From positions 60,908 to 124,907 of the forward strand of contig NZ_JPUG01000025.1 of the NCBI RefSeq assembly GCF_000739015.1: a DNA stretch of 64,000 nt, given 5' to 3'. Origin of the DNA: Microvirga sp. BSC39 (GTDB taxonomy: Bacteria > Pseudomonadota > Alphaproteobacteria > Rhizobiales > Beijerinckiaceae). Below, piece by piece: positions 18,211 through 26,366 of this stretch; positions within the stretch are counted from its first letter, which is position 1; each line of letters begins with the position of its first letter. The position numbers were made by a program, and so were the translations under genes. A model generated the notes under the pieces. It did not search any database, was not told the DNA's origin, and saw only the letters and a program-made list of their open reading frames with translations.

Positions 18211-20292
18211 GTGGGCAAGCCCGTACCGTTTCCGGAAGAAGGATGGATTCGGACGGTCGCCCGCCAAAGCCTCCCGACGCTGCGCTCGCGCCTGATCCTT
18301 CTCACCCTCGTCCTGCTGATTCCGGCGCTCGCGACCGCGGGCTTCATCGTCTATGCCGGATATCGTCATGATCGCGAGGAGGTCGAGAAGCATCTTCAGG
18401 AAACCGCCAGAGCCCTGTCCCTCGTCGTGGATCGCCAGTTCGGGCAGGCGGAGGCTCTGCTCTGGGCCCTGTCGACATCGCCCCAGCTCATCGAGAAGGA
18501 CTACGCCGAGTTCGATGCCCGGGCACGGGCGGCGATCCGTCTGCCGGGCACCTGGATCGTCGTTGCGGATGACCGGGGCCAAGTCGTCAACACGCTGCTC
18601 CCGCCCGGCAGCCCTCTGCCGGTGATCGAGAGCAAGGATCATCGCAAGGGCCTGACAGCCGGGACGGTGAGGATCAGCAATCTGTTCACGGGCTTCATGG
18701 CGAAGCAGCCGACTGTTGCCCTCGACACCATCGTGACGGCCAGGGACGGGTCCGAGCTTTACGTCAGCATCAACATGCTGGCCGGCTCGGTCAGCCGGAT
18801 TCTCGCGGACCAGAATCTGCCTCCCACATGGATTGGCGCAATCATCGACCGTAATGGGATGGTGGTGGCACGGAGCCGGGATGCCGATCGGTTCGTGGGC
18901 AAGCCGGCCACTCCGGATAATGTGAAGCGGGCTGGGGCCGGGGTGCCGCAGGGTGTCTTCGAGAGCGTTTCCCTGGACGGGGTCTCGACCCTGCTGGCCC
19001 TGTCCCGCTCCCCCGGCTCGGGATGGTCGACGATCCTGGCGGTCCCCCGGTCGGAGATCACGGCAGCCCCCTGGCGCTCGGCCCTTTACCTCGCCGGGGC
19101 CGGTGGGTTCCTTCTGGCCCTCGGAGCCATCATGGCGTGGCTGGTCGGCCGCAGCATCGCGACCCCGGTCGAGGGGCTTGTCGCGCAGGCACACCGTCTC
19201 GGACGCGGCGAGCCGATCACGGCCGATGAGAGCGGAATCGCGGAGACCGACCGCGTCAGCAAGGCGCTCGTCTCGGCCTCCTTGGAACTTCGGGAGCGTG
19301 AGGCGGCCCTGCGGGAGAGCGAAGCCCGCCTTCGCGCCACCCACGAAAACGCAGCCCTGGGCATCGCCGAGATCGACCGGGACGGCCGGTTCATCTCCGT
19401 CAATGAAGCCCGGTGCAAGCTCACGGGCCACTCCCGCGAGGAGCTGATCGGACAGCACTTCGCCTATGTCACCCAGGCGGGCAGCCTGAAAAGCGATCTG
19501 GACCTCTTCGCGCGCCAGGTTGCGGGCGAACTGGACACCTATACCACCGAGACCCAGTTCACCCGCAGGGACGGCAGCCGCCGCTGGGCCCGCGTGACCA
19601 GTACGGCTCTCAAGGACGCATCGGGCAATTTCCTCTACGCCGTGCGGGTGGTGGAGGACGTGACGGAACGTCGGGAGGCCGACAGGCGCCAGAAGCTGCT
19701 CATCGACGAGTTGAATCACCGCGTGAAGAACACGCTGGCGACAGTTCAATCGCTCGCATGGCAGGCCCACCGTACGGGCATTTCGCCTCAGGAGGCGCAG
19801 GAGCGCTTCCAGGAGCGCCTGCTGGCGTTGTCACGCACGCACAACCTTCTCAACGAGACGCACTGGGAGGGAGCCTCCCTCAGAACCATCCTTGAGACGG
19901 AACTCAGACCCTACATGACGGCTCCGGGGCGCATCGGGATCGCCGGGCCGGAGGTGCATCTTGCGCCGAAGGAGGCCGTGGTCCTGGGCATGGCGTTCCA
20001 TGAGCTCAGCACCAACGCCGTCAAGTACGGCGCCTTGTCGACAGCTGCCGGCAGAATACAGGTTGACTGGAGGATCGACGGGTGGGGCGAGGAAGCCGTC
20101 CTGACGGTGGACTGGTGCGAGCTGGATGGGCCCGCGCTCAAGATCCAGCCGAGTCCGGGCTTCGGTTCACGCCTGTTGCGGCAGACGATCACCCGGGAAC
20201 TCGCAGGGCAGCTGGATCTGCGTTTCGAGCGGGAGGGAGTCTGCTGCACGATCGCCGTTCCGGTCGGATCGGCCGACCAGCAGGCCGCCTGA
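18211..20292 (+). CDS. Membrane sensor histidine kinase, HWE family
   Basis: About 693 residues. Order: cytoplasmic tail, membrane helix about 25-48, periplasmic sensor of the Cache type about 49-290, second helix about 292-313, HAMP linker, PAS domain from about 374 (RATHENAALGIAEIDRDG), then an HWE kinase core. The phospho-acceptor is His503 in DELNHRVKNTLATVQSLAWQ, and the ATPase domain has FHELSTNAVKYGAL. HWE kinases are abundant in Rhizobiales and often feed the general stress response through PhyR-like regulators. No response regulator gene is adjacent. The GTG start is preferred because AAGGAG lies 10 nt before it; an in-frame start at 18130 would add 27 residues. Confidence 0.87.
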   Translation: MGKPVPFPEEGWIRTVARQSLPTLRSRLILLTLVLLIPALATAGFIVYAGYRHDREEVEKHLQETARALSLVVDRQFGQAEALLWALSTSPQLIEKDYAEFDARARAAIRLPGTWIVVADDRGQVVNTLLPPGSPLPVIESKDHRKGLTAGTVRISNLFTGFMAKQPTVALDTIVTARDGSELYVSINMLAGSVSRILADQNLPPTWIGAIIDRNGMVVARSRDADRFVGKPATPDNVKRAGAGVPQGVFESVSLDGVSTLLALSRSPGSGWSTILAVPRSEITAAPWRSALYLAGAGGFLLALGAIMAWLVGRSIATPVEGLVAQAHRLGRGEPITADESGIAETDRVSKALVSASLELREREAALRESEARLRATHENAALGIAEIDRDGRFISVNEARCKLTGHSREELIGQHFAYVTQAGSLKSDLDLFARQVAGELDTYTTETQFTRRDGSRRWARVTSTALKDASGNFLYAVRVVEDVTERREADRRQKLLIDELNHRVKNTLATVQSLAWQAHRTGISPQEAQERFQERLLALSRTHNLLNETHWEGASLRTILETELRPYMTAPGRIGIAGPEVHLAPKEAVVLGMAFHELSTNAVKYGALSTAAGRIQVDWRIDGWGEEAVLTVDWCELDGPALKIQPSPGFGSRLLRQTITRELAGQLDLRFEREGVCCTIAVPVGSADQQAA

Positions 20293-20328
20293 GCGACGAA
20301 GTCCGCCGGCTGAAAGAACCTGAAACAA

Positions 20329-20352
20329 AAAGGCCGCCCGAAGGCGGCCTTT
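20329..20352. terminator. Bidirectional intrinsic terminator between the HWE kinase and asd
   Basis: A perfect 10-bp stem AAAGGCCGCC/GGCGGCCTTT with loop CGAA. It is flanked by an A-run on the left and a T-rich tail on the right, so it can stop transcripts of the plus-strand kinase gene and the minus-strand asd gene. Confidence 0.88.
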
Positions 20353-20372
20353 CATTTTGATGTGCGGTCGGA

Positions 20373-21404
20373 TCAGGCCGCCTGCTTCTTGGCCTTCAGC
20401 AGGCCGCGATTGACCATGGATTCCGCGATCTGGATTGCGTTGAGCGCCGCGCCCTTGCGCAGGTTGTCGGACACGCACCAGAACGACAGGCCGTTCTCCA
20501 CCGTGATGTCCTCGCGGATGCGGGAGATGTAGGTGGCGTCCTCGCCGGCGGCCTCGTGCGGGGTGATGTAGCCGCCGGGCTCGCGCTTATCGACCACCAT
20601 GATGCCGGGCGACGACCGCAGGATGTCGCGGGCCTCGTCGGCGGTGATCGGGTTCTCGAACTCCACATTCACGGCTTCCGAGTGGCTGATGAAGACCGGC
20701 ACGCGCACGCAGGTTGCGGTGAGCTTGATCTTCGGGTCGAGAATCTTCTTGGTCTCGACCATCATCTTCCACTCTTCCTTCGTGTACCCGTCCTCCATGA
20801 ACGTGTCGATGTGGGGGATCAGGTTGAAGGCGATGCGCTTGGGAAACTTCTTCTCCTGCACGTCCTGCAGGGAGTAGAGCGCCTTGGTCTGGCGGTCGAG
20901 CTCGTCCATGCCGTCCTTGCCGGCGCCGGAAACCGACTGGTAGGTGGCGACCACAACGCGCTTGATCGTGGCGCGGTCATGGAGCGGCTTGAGGGCCACC
21001 ACGAGCTGGGCCGTGGAGCAGTTCGGGTTGGCGATGATGCCCTTCTTCATGTCGCGAAGCGCCTCGGCGTTCACCTCCGGCACTACCAGCGGCACGTCGG
21101 CGTCGTAGCGCCAGGCGGAGGAGTTGTCGATCACGACCGCGCCTTGGGCTGCGATCTTGGGCGACCACTCCTTGGAGACCTCGCCGCCGGCCGACATGAG
21201 GCAGATATCGACGTCGGAGAAGTCATAGGTGTCGAGGGTCTTGGTCTTGAGGGTCTTGTCGCCGTAGGAGACTTCCGACCCCTGGCTGCGGCGGGAGGCC
21301 AGCGCCACCACCTCGTCGGCCGGGAAGGCCCGCTCGGCAAGGATGCTCAGCATCTCGCGGCCCACATTGCCGGTCGCACCGACGACGGCGATCTTGAAAC
21401 CCAT
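20373..21404 (-). CDS. asd: Aspartate-semialdehyde dehydrogenase
   Basis: 343 residues. The NADP loop VVGATGNVGREML opens the protein, catalytic Cys129 lies in ANPNCSTAQL, and YQSVSGAGKDGMDEL follows. The His of HIDTFMEDGY and the Arg/His of VRVPVFISHSEAV complete the active site. It reduces aspartyl phosphate to the semialdehyde that feeds lysine, diaminopimelate, methionine and threonine synthesis. A possible Thr/Lys-rich short peptide gene and hairpins lie 98-172 nt upstream. The ribosome site is AGGAGA. The gene converges with the HWE kinase at a shared terminator. Confidence 0.96.
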   Translation of the reverse strand: MGFKIAVVGATGNVGREMLSILAERAFPADEVVALASRRSQGSEVSYGDKTLKTKTLDTYDFSDVDICLMSAGGEVSKEWSPKIAAQGAVVIDNSSAWRYDADVPLVVPEVNAEALRDMKKGIIANPNCSTAQLVVALKPLHDRATIKRVVVATYQSVSGAGKDGMDELDRQTKALYSLQDVQEKKFPKRIAFNLIPHIDTFMEDGYTKEEWKMMVETKKILDPKIKLTATCVRVPVFISHSEAVNVEFENPITADEARDILRSSPGIMVVDKREPGGYITPHEAAGEDATYISRIREDITVENGLSFWCVSDNLRKGAALNAIQIAESMVNRGLLKAKKQAA

Positions 21405-21426
21405 GTGACTTCTCCTGTTGCGGCTC

Positions 21427-21492
21427 TCCCCGGAAAATTTGAAGACCCTGCTCGGGTGCTGCCTCTCGCCCCGTGGGAGAGAGGACCGGGGA
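21427..21492. promoter_or_regulatory. Nested hairpins in the asd 5' region
   Basis: Between the putative leader peptide and asd, an inner stem CCTCTC/GAGAGG (21462-21484) sits inside an outer pairing TCCCCGG (21427-21433) with CCGGGGA (21486-21492). On the transcribed strand the order is leader stop, outer arm, inner hairpin, outer arm, AGGAGA, asd ATG. This could be an attenuation or translational control structure, or simply a palindromic repeat. No U-run marks it as an intrinsic terminator. Confidence 0.4.
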
Positions 21493-21501
21493 CGACGAGG
21501 C

Positions 21502-21576
21502 TTATTCGGCTGTTTTCACAGCCGTCGTGGCGGTTTTCGTTTTGCTCGTCGTCAGGGTGAGCAGCGCCATTGCCAT
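21502..21576 (-). CDS. Putative Thr/Lys-rich leader peptide upstream of asd
   Basis: A 24-codon frame, ATG to TAA, read in the asd direction and ending 97 nt before its start codon. It contains eight Thr and three Lys, clustered in LTLTTSKTKTATTAVKTAE. Threonine and lysine are end products of the pathway that Asd feeds, as expected for a ribosome-mediated attenuator. A purine-rich stretch, GGATGGACG, precedes the ATG. It is too short to be judged by coding statistics, and no leader of this kind for asd is known to me in this order, so the call rests on composition and position only. Confidence 0.4.
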   Translation of the reverse strand: MAMALLTLTTSKTKTATTAVKTAE

Positions 21577-21666
21577 CGTCCATCCAAAGCCTGGTTGCGG
21601 CTTTGATCGCGCCAGAAACACACCAAAGACACGCTTTCGTCAAGCGTTTCCTTGGGTTCGCCGCGT

Positions 21667-22149
21667 TCAATCGCCCGTCAGCACCTCGGTCGAGAGATTG
21701 AAGCGGTAGAAGACCTTGTTCATCCGCTCGGCCCCGAGGCGCTCGTAAAACGCCTGAGCGCCCGTGTTGGTGCCATCCGTGGTGAGGTCGATGCGGGTGA
21801 CGCCCAGCTTGCGGGCGTAGTCCGCCAGCCAGCGCATCAGCACCATCCCCACCGCTTGGCCGCGGGCTTCGCCTTCGACGAAGAGTTCCTTGACGAAGAG
21901 GAGCCCCGACAGCTTGAAGCCGGGCCGCAGCACGGCGAAGCAGGCCAGTCCGACGGCACGCCCTTCGTGATAGGCCAGAGCATAGCGGGTGCCCTCCTGT
22001 TCGCGCATCGAGCGCTCGACCATGGTTTGCGTCGGCTCGAGAGGCTGAGCCACCTCGGGGCCGACATAGTGCAGATCCAGCGCGCGAATCAGCGCCGCGA
22101 TATCGGCCGCATCTTCAAGGGTGGCGAGGCGGACGATAGTCTCGGGCAT
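21667..22149 (-). CDS. GNAT family N-acetyltransferase
   Basis: 160 residues. The acetyl-CoA-binding motif A is visible as LFVKELFVEGEARGQAVGMV, with the Q/RxxGxG/A pattern degraded to RGQAVGM, and a C-terminal GAQAFYERLGAERMNKVF completes the fold. It would transfer an acetyl group to an amine; nothing indicates the substrate. It lies upstream of asd on the same strand, separated by 262 nt that hold the putative leader and hairpins, so cotranscription is uncertain. Confidence 0.83.
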   Translation of the reverse strand: MPETIVRLATLEDAADIAALIRALDLHYVGPEVAQPLEPTQTMVERSMREQEGTRYALAYHEGRAVGLACFAVLRPGFKLSGLLFVKELFVEGEARGQAVGMVLMRWLADYARKLGVTRIDLTTDGTNTGAQAFYERLGAERMNKVFYRFNLSTEVLTGD

Positions 22150-22266
22150 GCAGGCTCTGCTGGGTTAACCTTCGGTTTACCTTGCTTAGCAAAACCTTTC
22201 GAACCCTGGCCAGTGTCACGGTAGAACATGGGGATGACGTAATCCGTAGACGTGAGTGGTGGCGCG

Positions 22267-23061
22267 ATGCCGAGGGCAGGCTATGCTGAATGGGACGAGG
22301 AGGATCTCGCCGACTGGGTCGACGAGCGCCCGGCCCGGCGCCTGAGGCGCAGGCGGCCGTCCTGGCTGCGGGTGATCCTGATGTCCCTCTGCAGCATCGC
22401 AGGGCTTGCCTACTTGGCCCTGCAGCTGGAACCGGCGCGCCGCCCGACTGAGCGCGCAAAGGAGGTGCCCTCCTCCGTTCTGGTCGCGCCCGCGCCGGCC
22501 TGGACGCCGGTCCCCGCCTCCCCGGCTCTTTATGCCCTCGCGGGCGCCTCAGGCCCTGTCGCTACGGAGGCGCGCCAGCACACGAACGGCGCGCGGGAGG
22601 ATACCCTGATCCTCGGCCGCTTCGGCGACTTCCGCTACGCCCAAGTGTCCCTCGTGCAGGGTGCGCCTGAGACAGCGGGCAGCTTCTACATCGACATCGT
22701 GCGCCGGGCCGCCCGCGCGGGCCTAGCCGTCGCGCATCAGGGCCAGGGTCGGACGGTGGCGACGAAGTTCGGCACCCTCGAGGCCGCTCCCCTGACCTTG
22801 GCGGCCAAGGGCGAGCAGGGCTGCCAAGCCTTCCGCTTTTCCGATGGGAACGCCGATTTCAGCTTCCAGGGCTGGCTCTGCGGCTCCTCCGCGCCTGACG
22901 ACGCGCAGCTGGCCTGCTTCATTGATGGGATAACCTTGGCCGGCGCAAGCAGCCCGTCCCTGAAGGCGGTCTTTACTAAGGCCGACCGCAGCCGGAGCGA
23001 GGCTTGCGGACCGAGCGCCCGCACCGCTTCCGTGGCCGTCAAGCCTCCGGCCCGACCGTAA
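22267..23061 (+). CDS. Hypothetical membrane-anchored protein
   Basis: About 264 residues, not recognised. The N-terminus is acidic (YAEWDEEDLADW) then very basic (RRLRRRRPSW), followed by one membrane helix at about residues 33-52, which suggests a cytoplasmic tail and a periplasmic body. A Pro/Ala-rich linker leads to a domain with two pairs of cysteines (GCQAFRF, GWLCGSS, LACFID, EACGPS) that could form disulfides in the periplasm. A GTG 15 nt upstream is an alternative start. The last 23 nt overlap the convergent sulfite-oxidase-like gene. Confidence 0.65.
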   Translation: MPRAGYAEWDEEDLADWVDERPARRLRRRRPSWLRVILMSLCSIAGLAYLALQLEPARRPTERAKEVPSSVLVAPAPAWTPVPASPALYALAGASGPVATEARQHTNGAREDTLILGRFGDFRYAQVSLVQGAPETAGSFYIDIVRRAARAGLAVAHQGQGRTVATKFGTLEAAPLTLAAKGEQGCQAFRFSDGNADFSFQGWLCGSSAPDDAQLACFIDGITLAGASSPSLKAVFTKADRSRSEACGPSARTASVAVKPPARP

Positions 23062-24163
23062 CCGCCACCCGGTGCATCACGTTGCAGCCGTAGCCATTCG
23101 GGTTCCAGTTCGCGGCCCGGAAGGGCTGCGCGCGTCCTGCCGAGTCCATGGCTCGGGCGAAAATCTCGTAGAAGCCATCGCTTGGCAGGGGGAGAGACAC
23201 CTGCCAGCGCGTCCAGTCGTAGCGGTTGCGCGGCGGGATCATTGCCGCCTCGACCCAGGTCGCGCCGGCGTCGAGGGTCACCTCCACCCGCGCCACCGCG
23301 TCGTCCCCGGCCCAGGCCGCCCCGCGAATGTCGAGCGTTCGCGTACCGGCCGGATAGCGGGTGCCATCGGCCGGCGCCGTGACGATGCTGCGCACCGGCA
23401 TCGATTCGAGGATGCGGTTCTCCACGTCCCTGCCATCCGCCCCCGGCGCCAGGGGGCGAACCGGCAGGCGATAGGACAGGCCGGTCATCCCCGGCCCGTC
23501 ATGCTCCCGGTCGCGGATCCAGATGCGCTTGAGCCATTTCTGGCTGAGCGAGCCGGGCCAGCCCGGCACGATGAGGCGCAAAGGACCGCCATGAATGAAG
23601 GGCAGCGCCTCGCCGTTCATGGCCCAGACCAGAAGCGTGTGCTCTTCCAGGGCCTTGGCGATGGGCACGCCGCGCGACATGGCCTGATGCTCGAAGCTAC
23701 CTGACTTGTCCGGATCAGCGCCGAAATGGCCGGTGAACTGGGCGCTGTCCTTCAGGCCCGCCTCGCGCAGCACGTCGCCTAGGGACACGCCGGTCCATTC
23801 CGCGCAGCCGACGCCGCCATTGGTCCAGGGATTGCCCTCCGCCTTGGGTTCGAAGAAGGAGCGGCCGTTGCCGCCGCATTCGAGCACCATGCGGAACGTC
23901 TTGTGCGGGAAGCGATTCTTCAGGTCGGCAAGCGTCAGGTGCAGCGGGCGCTCCACCTCCCCGTCGACCGTGAAGGTCCAGCCATCCGCATCCGTCATCG
24001 GTTGCGGCAGCAGGCCGTTGTTGCGCACGAAGAAGCGCGCGATGGGCGTCGTCTCGTCGTCGAGAAGCTCCTCGGGCGTCTCGGCCACGAGGGGCACGTC
24101 GCCCAGCAGGCTCAAGCCGTCCTTGCCTTCGAGGCCTTCGCGCTCGTTACGCCTGTGCTGCAT
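23039..24163 (-). CDS. Sulfite oxidase-like molybdopterin enzyme
   Basis: 374 residues. The Mo-cofactor domain has the expected Cys ligand in LECGGNGRSFF and the downstream VGCAEWTGVSLGDVL, RGVPIAKAL and FIHGGPLRLIVPGWPG segments. The C-terminal Ig-like dimerisation domain has VARVEVTLDAGATWVEA and YEIFARAMDSAGR. The family oxidises sulfite to sulfate and passes electrons to a cytochrome. No Tat or Sec signal is seen and no cytochrome gene adjoins, so a cytoplasmic location and a different acceptor are possible. It is divergent from a small secreted-protein gene. Confidence 0.83.
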   Translation of the reverse strand: MQHRRNEREGLEGKDGLSLLGDVPLVAETPEELLDDETTPIARFFVRNNGLLPQPMTDADGWTFTVDGEVERPLHLTLADLKNRFPHKTFRMVLECGGNGRSFFEPKAEGNPWTNGGVGCAEWTGVSLGDVLREAGLKDSAQFTGHFGADPDKSGSFEHQAMSRGVPIAKALEEHTLLVWAMNGEALPFIHGGPLRLIVPGWPGSLSQKWLKRIWIRDREHDGPGMTGLSYRLPVRPLAPGADGRDVENRILESMPVRSIVTAPADGTRYPAGTRTLDIRGAAWAGDDAVARVEVTLDAGATWVEAAMIPPRNRYDWTRWQVSLPLPSDGFYEIFARAMDSAGRAQPFRAANWNPNGYGCNVMHRVAVTVGPEA

Positions 24164-24305
24164 TGCTCACTGTCCTTTTCACCTGTCGGTGAACCCGGTG
24201 GTTTGACGGAACCATTTTAGCGAGGTCGGCTTGTTCTGACAGTCTTCACACGTACAGACGGCGCCCGGCAAACCGATCCGGCGCGCCGCCCCTGGAGGTT
24301 TATCC

Positions 24306-24626
24306 ATGCGCCGCTTCGCCCTTCTGGGTCTGGCTTCATTGGCTGCGCTCACGACCGTCCCGATGGTGGCGGACGCGCAGGCTCAGGACCGTCCCCTCGT
24401 TCTTCGCGTTCAGCCCCGCAGCTTCCTCGATCCCGGCCCCGTGGCCCAGCCGGGCACGCTCAACCGCTACGTCACGGCGCCGATGATCTCCTCCGTGGCG
24501 AACCCGCCCTGGAGCCATCAGCGCGACCGCTTCGGCGAGGGCTCCCTGCCCGATCCGATCGGCGGACCGTTCGTGGGAGCGCGCAACCCGTTCTCGGACA
24601 TCGAGACGACCGGGTCGATCCGCTGA
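24306..24626 (+). CDS. Small secreted protein of unknown function
   Basis: 106 residues with a clear Sec signal peptide (MRRFALLGLASLAALTTVPM, cleavage probably after ADAQA). The mature part is Pro/Gly-rich with no cysteines and ends in the repeated small-protein style DIETTGSIR. A TGGAGG ribosome site precedes the ATG. I do not recognise the family; similar short periplasmic proteins ending in TGSIR are common in Rhizobiales genomes as far as I know. It shares a terminator with leuB. Confidence 0.7.
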   Translation: MRRFALLGLASLAALTTVPMVADAQAQDRPLVLRVQPRSFLDPGPVAQPGTLNRYVTAPMISSVANPPWSHQRDRFGEGSLPDPIGGPFVGARNPFSDIETTGSIR

Positions 24627-24637
24627 CCCCTTCAAGA

Positions 24638-24665
24638 AAAAGCCCCGGATCGCTCCGGGGCTTTT
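24638..24665. terminator. Bidirectional intrinsic terminator (secreted protein / leuB)
   Basis: A perfect 12-bp stem AAAAGCCCCGGA/TCCGGGGCTTTT with loop TCGC, ending in a T-run on both strands. It lies between convergent genes. Confidence 0.92.
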
Positions 24666-24675
24666 CGTTTGCGCA

Positions 24676-25782
24676 TCAAGCGAGCGCTTCCAGCTCCTTG
24701 ACGATGGCGTCGCCCACATCCTGCGTGCCCACCGCGTTCATGCCGGGGCCGGCGATGTCCTTGGTGCGGGTGCCGGAGGCGAGCACATTGGCGATGGCCC
24801 GGTCCAGGCGGTCCGCCTCGTCGAGGAGGCCGAAGGAATAGCGCAACGCCATGCCGAAGGAGCCGATCATGGCAATCGGATTGGCAAGCCCCTTGCCGGC
24901 GATGTCCGGCGCGGAGCCGTGGACCGGCTCGTAGAGCGCCTTGCGCTGGCCGGTGGTCGGATCCTCGGCGCCCAGGGACGCGGAGGGCAGCATGCCGAGC
25001 GAGCCGGTGAGCATGGCGGCGATATCCGACAGGATATCGCCGAACAGGTTGTCGGTGACGATCACGTCGAACTGCTTCGGATAACGCACGAGCTGCATGG
25101 CGCAGTTGTCGGCGAGCACGTGCTCAAGCTCGACGTCGGAGAACTCCGCCTTGTGGATGCGCGTGACCACCTGGCGCCAGAACACGCCGGTCTTCATCAC
25201 GTTGAACTTCTCCGCCGAGGAGACCTTGTTGCGGCGCTTGCCTGCTAGGTCGAAGGCGACGCGCGTGATGCGCTCCACTTCGTGCGTATGGTAGATCTGC
25301 GTATCGACCGCGCGCTGGGAGCCGTCCTCCAGGGTGACGATCTCCTTCGGCTCGCCGAAATAGACGCCGCCGGTGAGCTCGCGCACGATCATGATGTCGA
25401 GCCCTTCCACCACCTCGCGCTTGAGCGAGGAGGCATCGGCCAGCGCCGGATAGCAGATCGCCGGGCGAAGATTCGCGAACAGCCCGAGATCCTTGCGCAG
25501 GCGCAGCAGGCCGGCTTCCGGGCGCACCGCGTAAGGCACGCTGTCCCACTTCGCGCCGCCGACCGCGCCGAAGAGCACCGCGTCGGCGGCCTGAGCCCGC
25601 TTCATGGCGTCCTCGGAAATCGCCGCCCCATGGGCGTCATAGGCCGAGCCGCCGACGAGGTCGGTCTCCGTCTCGAAGCCCACGCCGCGCTTGCGGAACC
25701 AGCCCACAATCTTCTCGACCTCGCGCATGACCTCCGGACCGATGCCGTCGCCGGGGAGAAGGAGAAGCTTGTGCGTTGCCAT
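24676..25782 (-). CDS. leuB: 3-isopropylmalate dehydrogenase
   Basis: 368 residues, typical LeuB length. Motifs: [16 protein letters not shown] at the N-terminus, [16 protein letters not shown] and [11 protein letters not shown] in the substrate site, the metal-binding Asp of [17 protein letters not shown], and NAD-binding [16 protein letters not shown]. It oxidises and decarboxylates 3-isopropylmalate in leucine synthesis. leuD and leuC lie 6-8 kb further along on the same strand, separated by unrelated genes. It follows the RidA gene by 86 nt. Confidence 0.97.
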   Translation of the reverse strand: MATHKLLLLPGDGIGPEVMREVEKIVGWFRKRGVGFETETDLVGGSAYDAHGAAISEDAMKRAQAADAVLFGAVGGAKWDSVPYAVRPEAGLLRLRKDLGLFANLRPAICYPALADASSLKREVVEGLDIMIVRELTGGVYFGEPKEIVTLEDGSQRAVDTQIYHTHEVERITRVAFDLAGKRRNKVSSAEKFNVMKTGVFWRQVVTRIHKAEFSDVELEHVLADNCAMQLVRYPKQFDVIVTDNLFGDILSDIAAMLTGSLGMLPSASLGAEDPTTGQRKALYEPVHGSAPDIAGKGLANPIAMIGSFGMALRYSFGLLDEADRLDRAIANVLASGTRTKDIAGPGMNAVGTQDVGDAIVKELEALA

Positions 25783-25868
25783 GGGAAGACCCCTGTTCTG
25801 CTGTGATCGAATGCCCGGCTCTTAAAAGGCCGAACAAGCCGATTGGCAAGCGTTCATCGCGTTGGCAG

Positions 25869-26258
25869 TTAGGCGGAGCCTTTCAAAGCCGTCACCTCGA
25901 TCTCGATCTTCATCTCGGGGAGGACAAGCGACTTGACGACCAGAAAGGTCGTTGCCGGACGGATATCGCGGAGAACCTCCCCACAGATTGCGAGAATAGC
26001 CTCGGCATCGTCCGTATCGGTCGCATAATAGGTCACGCGGACGATATCCTCGAGGCCGGACCCTGCCTCTTTGAGGAAGCGCTCGATTGTCTGCCAGCAA
26101 TTGCGCGTCTGCTGCACGACATCGTCCGGGACCTGCTTGGTCTCATAATCGTAACCGGTCGTACCGGCCATGAAGATCCAGGGATCCAGCACAACGGCGC
26201 GCGAGTACCCGTAAACCTTCTCCATGGGAGAGCCGGAGGAAAGAAGCTGGCGTTTCAT
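25869..26258 (-). CDS. RidA/YjgF family protein
   Basis: 129 residues, the usual RidA size. The segments YSRAVVLDPWIFMAGTTGYD and RVTYYATDTDDAEAI, and the end ATTFLVVKSLVLPEMKIEIE, fit the family. The Arg that binds the 2-imino acid carboxylate in RidA aligns with a hydrophobic Leu-Val-Val region, so it may belong to a non-archetypal Rid subgroup. The start MKRQLLSSG follows AGGAAAA. Members hydrolyse reactive enamine/imine intermediates made by PLP enzymes. Confidence 0.83.
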   Translation of the reverse strand: MKRQLLSSGSPMEKVYGYSRAVVLDPWIFMAGTTGYDYETKQVPDDVVQQTRNCWQTIERFLKEAGSGLEDIVRVTYYATDTDDAEAILAICGEVLRDIRPATTFLVVKSLVLPEMKIEIEVTALKGSA

Positions 26259-26366
26259 GAAGGTTTTCCTGATGTCGGGGAAAGCGTAGCAATGGGCATG
26301 CGTGATCGGCAAGACACTGCACAATGGACACATCGTGAAAGTTGGACACTTTGCACGGAAAGCCGG

